A DNA stretch of 64,000 bases, taken from the NCBI GenBank assembly GCA_902478055.1, contig CABSJL010000002.1, forward strand, positions 62,001 to 126,000. The letters are read 5' to 3'. The DNA is from an uncultured Veillonella sp. (GTDB lineage Bacteria > Bacillota > Negativicutes > Veillonellales > Veillonellaceae). Under the pieces are notes generated by a model that was not told the origin of the DNA, searched no databases, and saw nothing but the letters and a program-made list of their open reading frames with translations. The position numbers and the translations under genes are program-made. How positions within the stretch are numbered: position 1 is the first letter of the stretch; every line of letters begins with the position of its first letter. This document shows positions 60,494-64,000 of this stretch, piece by piece.

Positions 60494-61441
60494 TTATATG
60501 TGCCAGCATGCGATGCGGCGATCTGCCCAATCACGAAGAGGTGGACGTTCTGCAAAGCAACGACCCTCTGCTTCTGGACATCGACCACTAAACAAACAAC
60601 CTTTCGGTGGGTCTAGTGGATTTGGTGGGTCCCCTTTAAGAGGTGCTCCAATTGGAGCATGCGGTATAACAGGACCGTTTAAGGCGGTCAAAGCACGAGT
60701 ATACGGATGTTGTGGGAATTCGTATAAATCCAACGCTGGACCTTCTTCCATAACAGCCCCTAAATACATAACTACCATGCGATGACTGATGTAGCGCACC
60801 ATATTTAAATCATGAGAAATAAAGAGGTACGAAATACCATGTTGTTCTTGTAATCTCTCAAGCAAGGTCATAATTTGTACTTGAATCGATACATCTAGTG
60901 CTGAAATCGGTTCATCACAGATGATGCACTGCGGCTGCATAATAAGAGCTCGTGCAATACCGATACGTTGACGTTGGCCACCTGACAATTCATGAGCATA
61001 ACGCTCACCAAAGGACATGTTCAAACCAACTTGATCAAGCACTTCTTTTACACGAATAACACGATCGCGAGGTGTATATTTTGGATCTAGCTCCAATGGT
61101 TCCTCTAGAATCGCATTAACTGTAAGACGTGGATTAAGAGATGCATAAGGGTTTTGGAATACCATTTGCATCACCGGATGAACAGCTTTTCGATCCACAT
61201 AAGGATCAATCTGACGACCGTTCATATAAATAGAACCTGATGTAGCTTGATGTAAGCCCATCAAAGTGTAGCCAAATGTGGATTTACCACATCCAGACTC
61301 ACCTACGATACCAAGGGTTTCCCCTGGTGATTGATATAGGCTCACGCCTTGTACAGCATGTACCGTGTGTTTTGGCTTAAATAAGCCTCCTGACAGAGTG
61401 AACTCTTTAACGAGATTGTCAGTTTCCCATACGTAACTCAT
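60494..61441 (-). CDS. oppF: Peptide ABC transporter ATPase (OppF/DppF)
   Basis: 315 residues: Walker [17 protein letters not shown], signature HELSGGQRQRIGIARA, Walker B CIICDEPISALDVS, and a C-terminal extension with the Cys-containing GCLFSGRCPEAEGRCF motif of the Opp/Dpp ATPases. Overlaps oppD by one base. Partner of OppD. Confidence 0.95.
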   Translation of the reverse strand: MSYVWETDNLVKEFTLSGGLFKPKHTVHAVQGVSLYQSPGETLGIVGESGCGKSTFGYTLMGLHQATSGSIYMNGRQIDPYVDRKAVHPVMQMVFQNPYASLNPRLTVNAILEEPLELDPKYTPRDRVIRVKEVLDQVGLNMSFGERYAHELSGGQRQRIGIARALIMQPQCIICDEPISALDVSIQVQIMTLLERLQEQHGISYLFISHDLNMVRYISHRMVVMYLGAVMEEGPALDLYEFPQHPYTRALTALNGPVIPHAPIGAPLKGDPPNPLDPPKGCLFSGRCPEAEGRCFAERPPLRDWADRRIACWHI

Positions 61442-62421
61442 TAAAGTCCCTCCAACTTAGCTAACCAACATGTAAATTGGTGACCTTCACCAACATTTGT
61501 AACCATAGGAATACGATTACCACAGATACGCATAGCCCACTTGCACCGTGGATTAAATGCACACCCTCGTGGTAAATCAAATAGATCTGGCGGTTGACCT
61601 TCAACGGCTTTTAATTCACCATGCCATTTACCTTGTGGTAAAGCGAGTAACAAGCCCAATGTATACGGATGACGAGGTTCATTAAAGATACCTTCTACCG
61701 TAGCAGATTCAACACATTTGCCAGCATACATAACCATAACGCGATCGCAGATTTGAGCAATAACACGTAAGTTATGAGAAATAAAGATAATACCAATACC
61801 AGCTTCTACAGCTAATGTTTGCATAAGGCGCAAGATTTGAGCCTCTGTTGTAATATCTAGAGCCGTTGTCGGTTCATCACAAATCAAAACCTTTGGACGA
61901 CCAGCGACAGCCATGGCGATACATACCCGTTGGCGCATACCACCACTCAACTCATGAGGATATTGAGATAATCGTCTTTCCGGTGTTGAAAGACCCATTT
62001 TCTTTAATAAGTCGATGGCAATCGCTCGTTCATCATAATCGTCACCATACGCATTGGTACGATTGATAACCTCATACATTTGCTCCCCAATCGTCATGAT
62101 TGGATTCAAAGATGTCATAGGATCTTGGAATACCATGGCAACAGTAGTACCGCGGAGTTCATTCCAATCATCTTCAGTGAATTCGAGGCAATCATTGCCA
62201 TCAATCATAAATGTATCGGCTTTGATTTTTGTTTTACCATATGGTAGTAATCCCATTAAGGAATTAACTAGCACAGATTTACCACAGCCTGATTCACCAA
62301 CAATACCTAAAATCTCACCTGGTTGTAAGGAGATATCTTGATTACGAATAACCCGTAAAGGGCCTTGGAAGGTATCGATGGTAATGGACACATTGCGCAC
62401 ATCAACAATTGCGTTATTCAT
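61441..62421 (-). CDS. oppD: Peptide ABC transporter ATPase (OppD/DppD)
   Basis: 326 residues: Walker [17 protein letters not shown], signature [16 protein letters not shown], Walker [15 protein letters not shown], and the Cys-rich C-terminal motif [16 protein letters not shown]. Overlaps oppC by one base. Pairs with OppF to energise the permeases. Confidence 0.95.
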   Translation of the reverse strand: MNNAIVDVRNVSITIDTFQGPLRVIRNQDISLQPGEILGIVGESGCGKSVLVNSLMGLLPYGKTKIKADTFMIDGNDCLEFTEDDWNELRGTTVAMVFQDPMTSLNPIMTIGEQMYEVINRTNAYGDDYDERAIAIDLLKKMGLSTPERRLSQYPHELSGGMRQRVCIAMAVAGRPKVLICDEPTTALDITTEAQILRLMQTLAVEAGIGIIFISHNLRVIAQICDRVMVMYAGKCVESATVEGIFNEPRHPYTLGLLLALPQGKWHGELKAVEGQPPDLFDLPRGCAFNPRCKWAMRICGNRIPMVTNVGEGHQFTCWLAKLEGL

Positions 62422-63320
62422 TATCTATCTCCTTCCTTAGGGTCTAACACATTACGTAAGCCATCGCCAAGGAATGCGAAACCAAGCATGGTAACGCTAA
62501 TGGCAACAGCAGGGAAAATCAATTGGAATGGATAGGAGCGCATACTACTAATCCCTTCAGAAGCGAGTACACCCCAGCTCGCCATAGGTGCATTTACACC
62601 TAAGCCGATAAAGCTAAGGAAGGCTTCTGTAAAAATAGCCTCTGGGATGGCCAAGGTCAATGTAATGATGATTGGTCCCACGCAGTTTGGCAAAATATGA
62701 CGCAATAAAATGCGATATTTTGGAATCCCCATCGCTTCAGCAGCAATGATGTATTCTTCGTTTTTCACTTTCAAAATTTGGCTACGTACAATACGGGCCA
62801 TATTCAGCCAGTAGGCGATACCCAATGCTACGAAAATAGACGTTAAACCAGGGCCAAGTACAACCATCAACAAAATTACATACAGTAAAAGTGGAATGCC
62901 GTACAAAACATCTACGATGCCCATCATGATGCGGTCAACCTTGCCACCAAGGTAACCTGCAATACCGCCATAAGTAACGCCGATAACAAGATTGATAAAC
63001 GCCGCTACAAAACCGATAGTTAAGGAAATGCGAGCGCCGTACATAACGCGCGTATAAATATCGCGGCCCAAGGTATCTGTGCCGAACCAATGACTAAAGC
63101 TTGGACTTTGGTTCGCATCAATCAAGGATTGATCCGCATAGGTATACGGCGAAATTAGGGGTCCTAAAATTGCAAGTACAATCATCACTAAGATGATAGT
63201 AGCCCCTACTACGGCCAAGCGATTTACCTTAAATCTCGCCCATTTACTAGGACGTTTTATAAAGCTTGTAATTTCTTCTTGAGGAGTTCGTTCAATAGGT
63301 AAAAAATCTTCCTTATTCAT
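62421..63320 (-). CDS. oppC: Peptide ABC transporter permease (OppC/DppC)
   Basis: About 299 residues with an N-terminal helix (about 30-50), five further helices and the permease loop EYIIAAEAMGIPKYRILLRHILPNC. The start is the ATG at 63320 (AGGAGGGG 4-6 nt upstream), giving MNKEDFLPIERTP; the open frame extends 11 codons further but without support. Follows oppB with an 8-bp overlap. Confidence 0.94.
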   Translation of the reverse strand: MNKEDFLPIERTPQEEITSFIKRPSKWARFKVNRLAVVGATIILVMIVLAILGPLISPYTYADQSLIDANQSPSFSHWFGTDTLGRDIYTRVMYGARISLTIGFVAAFINLVIGVTYGGIAGYLGGKVDRIMMGIVDVLYGIPLLLYVILLMVVLGPGLTSIFVALGIAYWLNMARIVRSQILKVKNEEYIIAAEAMGIPKYRILLRHILPNCVGPIIITLTLAIPEAIFTEAFLSFIGLGVNAPMASWGVLASEGISSMRSYPFQLIFPAVAISVTMLGFAFLGDGLRNVLDPKEGDR

Positions 63321-64000
63321 CTGTCCCCTCCTCTGTCGTAACACGTGGATCAATTAACGGATAAATCATATCCACCAAAATATTAAGAAATACTACAAGC
63401 GCACTATAGAAAATCGTAATGCCCAGGATAACCGTATAGTCACGGTTATAGATGGATGTTACGAAATACTGTCCAAGGCCTGGAATGGCAAAGATTGTTT
63501 CTACGATAAAGCTACCTGTCAAAAGGCTAGCAGCCAATGGTCCCAGGTACGTAATAACTGGCAAAATAGCATTGCCTAATGCATGACGTGTCAAAATAGT
63601 CCAAGAGCCCAAGCCTTTAGCGCGAGCTGTACGGATATATTCTTGTTGGTACACATCAAGCAAGCCACTGCGCGTTAAGCGTGCAATGAATGCCATAGGT
63701 TGTGCTGCTAACGTCAACACTGGTAGAACCATATAAGATGGACCACGCCATAAGGCCACTGGGAACCATCCCAGTTCAAAGCCCACCACATAGACAAGAA
63801 CGGCACCAATAATAAATGTAGGCACGGAAATACCAATAGTAGATAATACGGTAACCGCATAATCAACGATGCCATTAGGGCGCATAGCACTAATAGCACC
63901 CGCTGCAATGCCACCTACTACAGCCACCATTAATGATAATAAACCGAGCTGCGCAGAAATTGGGAATGCATCACTGATAATATCGTTCACACTACGACCT
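63313..64000 (-). CDS. oppB: Peptide ABC transporter permease (OppB/DppB), N-terminus beyond window
   Basis: The C-terminal part of a binding-protein-dependent permease with the loop QQEYIRTARAKGLGSWTILTRHALGNAILP (EAA-type) and the ending DPRVTTEEGTDE. Codons upstream of the ATG at 63990 (G-R-S-V) are in frame to the window edge, so the gene continues to the right and 63990 is not the real start. Partner of OppC. Confidence 0.93.
   Translation of the reverse strand, partial: GRSVNDIISDAFPISAQLGLLSLMVAVVGGIAAGAISAMRPNGIVDYAVTVLSTIGISVPTFIIGAVLVYVVGFELGWFPVALWRGPSYMVLPVLTLAAQPMAFIARLTRSGLLDVYQQEYIRTARAKGLGSWTILTRHALGNAILPVITYLGPLAASLLTGSFIVETIFAIPGLGQYFVTSIYNRDYTVILGITIFYSALVVFLNILVDMIYPLIDPRVTTEEGTDE

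Overview
The window looks like a chromosomal segment of a diderm Firmicute of the Negativicutes, most likely Veillonella (V. parvula group). Two things seen together support this. It carries a complete-looking outer-membrane/LPS gene block (waaA, msbA, lpxB, lpxI, lpxA, fabZ, lpxC, lpxL-type, lpxD, ompH x3, bamA, tamB, tolC-type, mlaDFE). It also carries the Firmicute-style housekeeping order divIC-type/S1 protein/tilS/hpt/ftsH/coaX/dusB/greA/lysS. Genus assignment is inference from recognised protein sequences, without a database search. The sequence is AT-rich. I see no rRNA, tRNA, CRISPR, prophage or insertion sequence. Every gene is on the minus strand except one ThrE-type exporter (42635-43978).

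Layout, left to right (transcription runs mostly right to left). 1-4677: lipid A/Kdo end of LPS synthesis (waaA cut by the window edge, msbA, lpxB, lpxI). 5017-7110: lpxA-fabZ-lpxC operon. 7373-13655: lpxL-type acyltransferase, lpxD, three OmpH/Skp-like proteins and bamA. 13833-18119: tamB. 18376-25080: one apparent operon from a strong promoter at 25080, encoding a tiny secreted biotinyl-like domain, an S55-peptidase-domain protein, MlaE, MlaF, an MlaD whose C-terminus looks like an outer-membrane beta-barrel, and a TolC-type channel. 25102-29294: AMIN-domain protein, MreB with an odd N-terminus, MurA. 29462-33507: glpX, fsa, serS, a CDF-like membrane protein. 33675-37374: guanine deaminase, a decayed purine-permease tail, ornithine decarboxylase. 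37478-42463: lysS, greA, dusB, coaX, birA. 42635-49379: thrE-like (plus), ftsH, hpt, tilS, ppx/gppA, S1 protein, DivIC/FtsL-like. 49559-51792: lactate/2-hydroxyacid dehydrogenase, GlsB-type protein, unknown membrane-anchored protein. 51919-54149: folK-folB-folP-folE. 54158-58008: ABC-F ATPase, M20 amidohydrolase, LD-carboxypeptidase. 58065-64000: peptide ABC importer (A, a beta-lactamase-like protein, F, D, C, and B cut by the edge).

How the parts fit: the left 26 kb is an envelope factory. It makes lipid A (LpxA/C/D/I/B, WaaA, LpxL, MsbA), inserts outer-membrane proteins (BamA, Skp-like chaperones, TamB), moves phospholipids (MlaEFD) and exports substrates (TolC). The rest is core metabolism: translation and tRNA modification, cofactor supply (pantothenate kinase, biotin ligase, folate), purine salvage, polyamine synthesis and peptide uptake.

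The points I find most worth checking are: the S55/biotinyl-like/MlaEFD-barrel/TolC operon; three differently anchored Skp-like proteins next to a 3-POTRA BamA with a long Thr/Ala-rich linker; a FolE with several altered active-site residues; a CDF-like transporter without its histidine metal ligands; a palindrome covering the birA start site; and at least three genes (greA, the ABC-F gene, the LD-carboxypeptidase) in which a good promoter is followed by an intrinsic-terminator hairpin before the start codon, suggesting leader attenuation.
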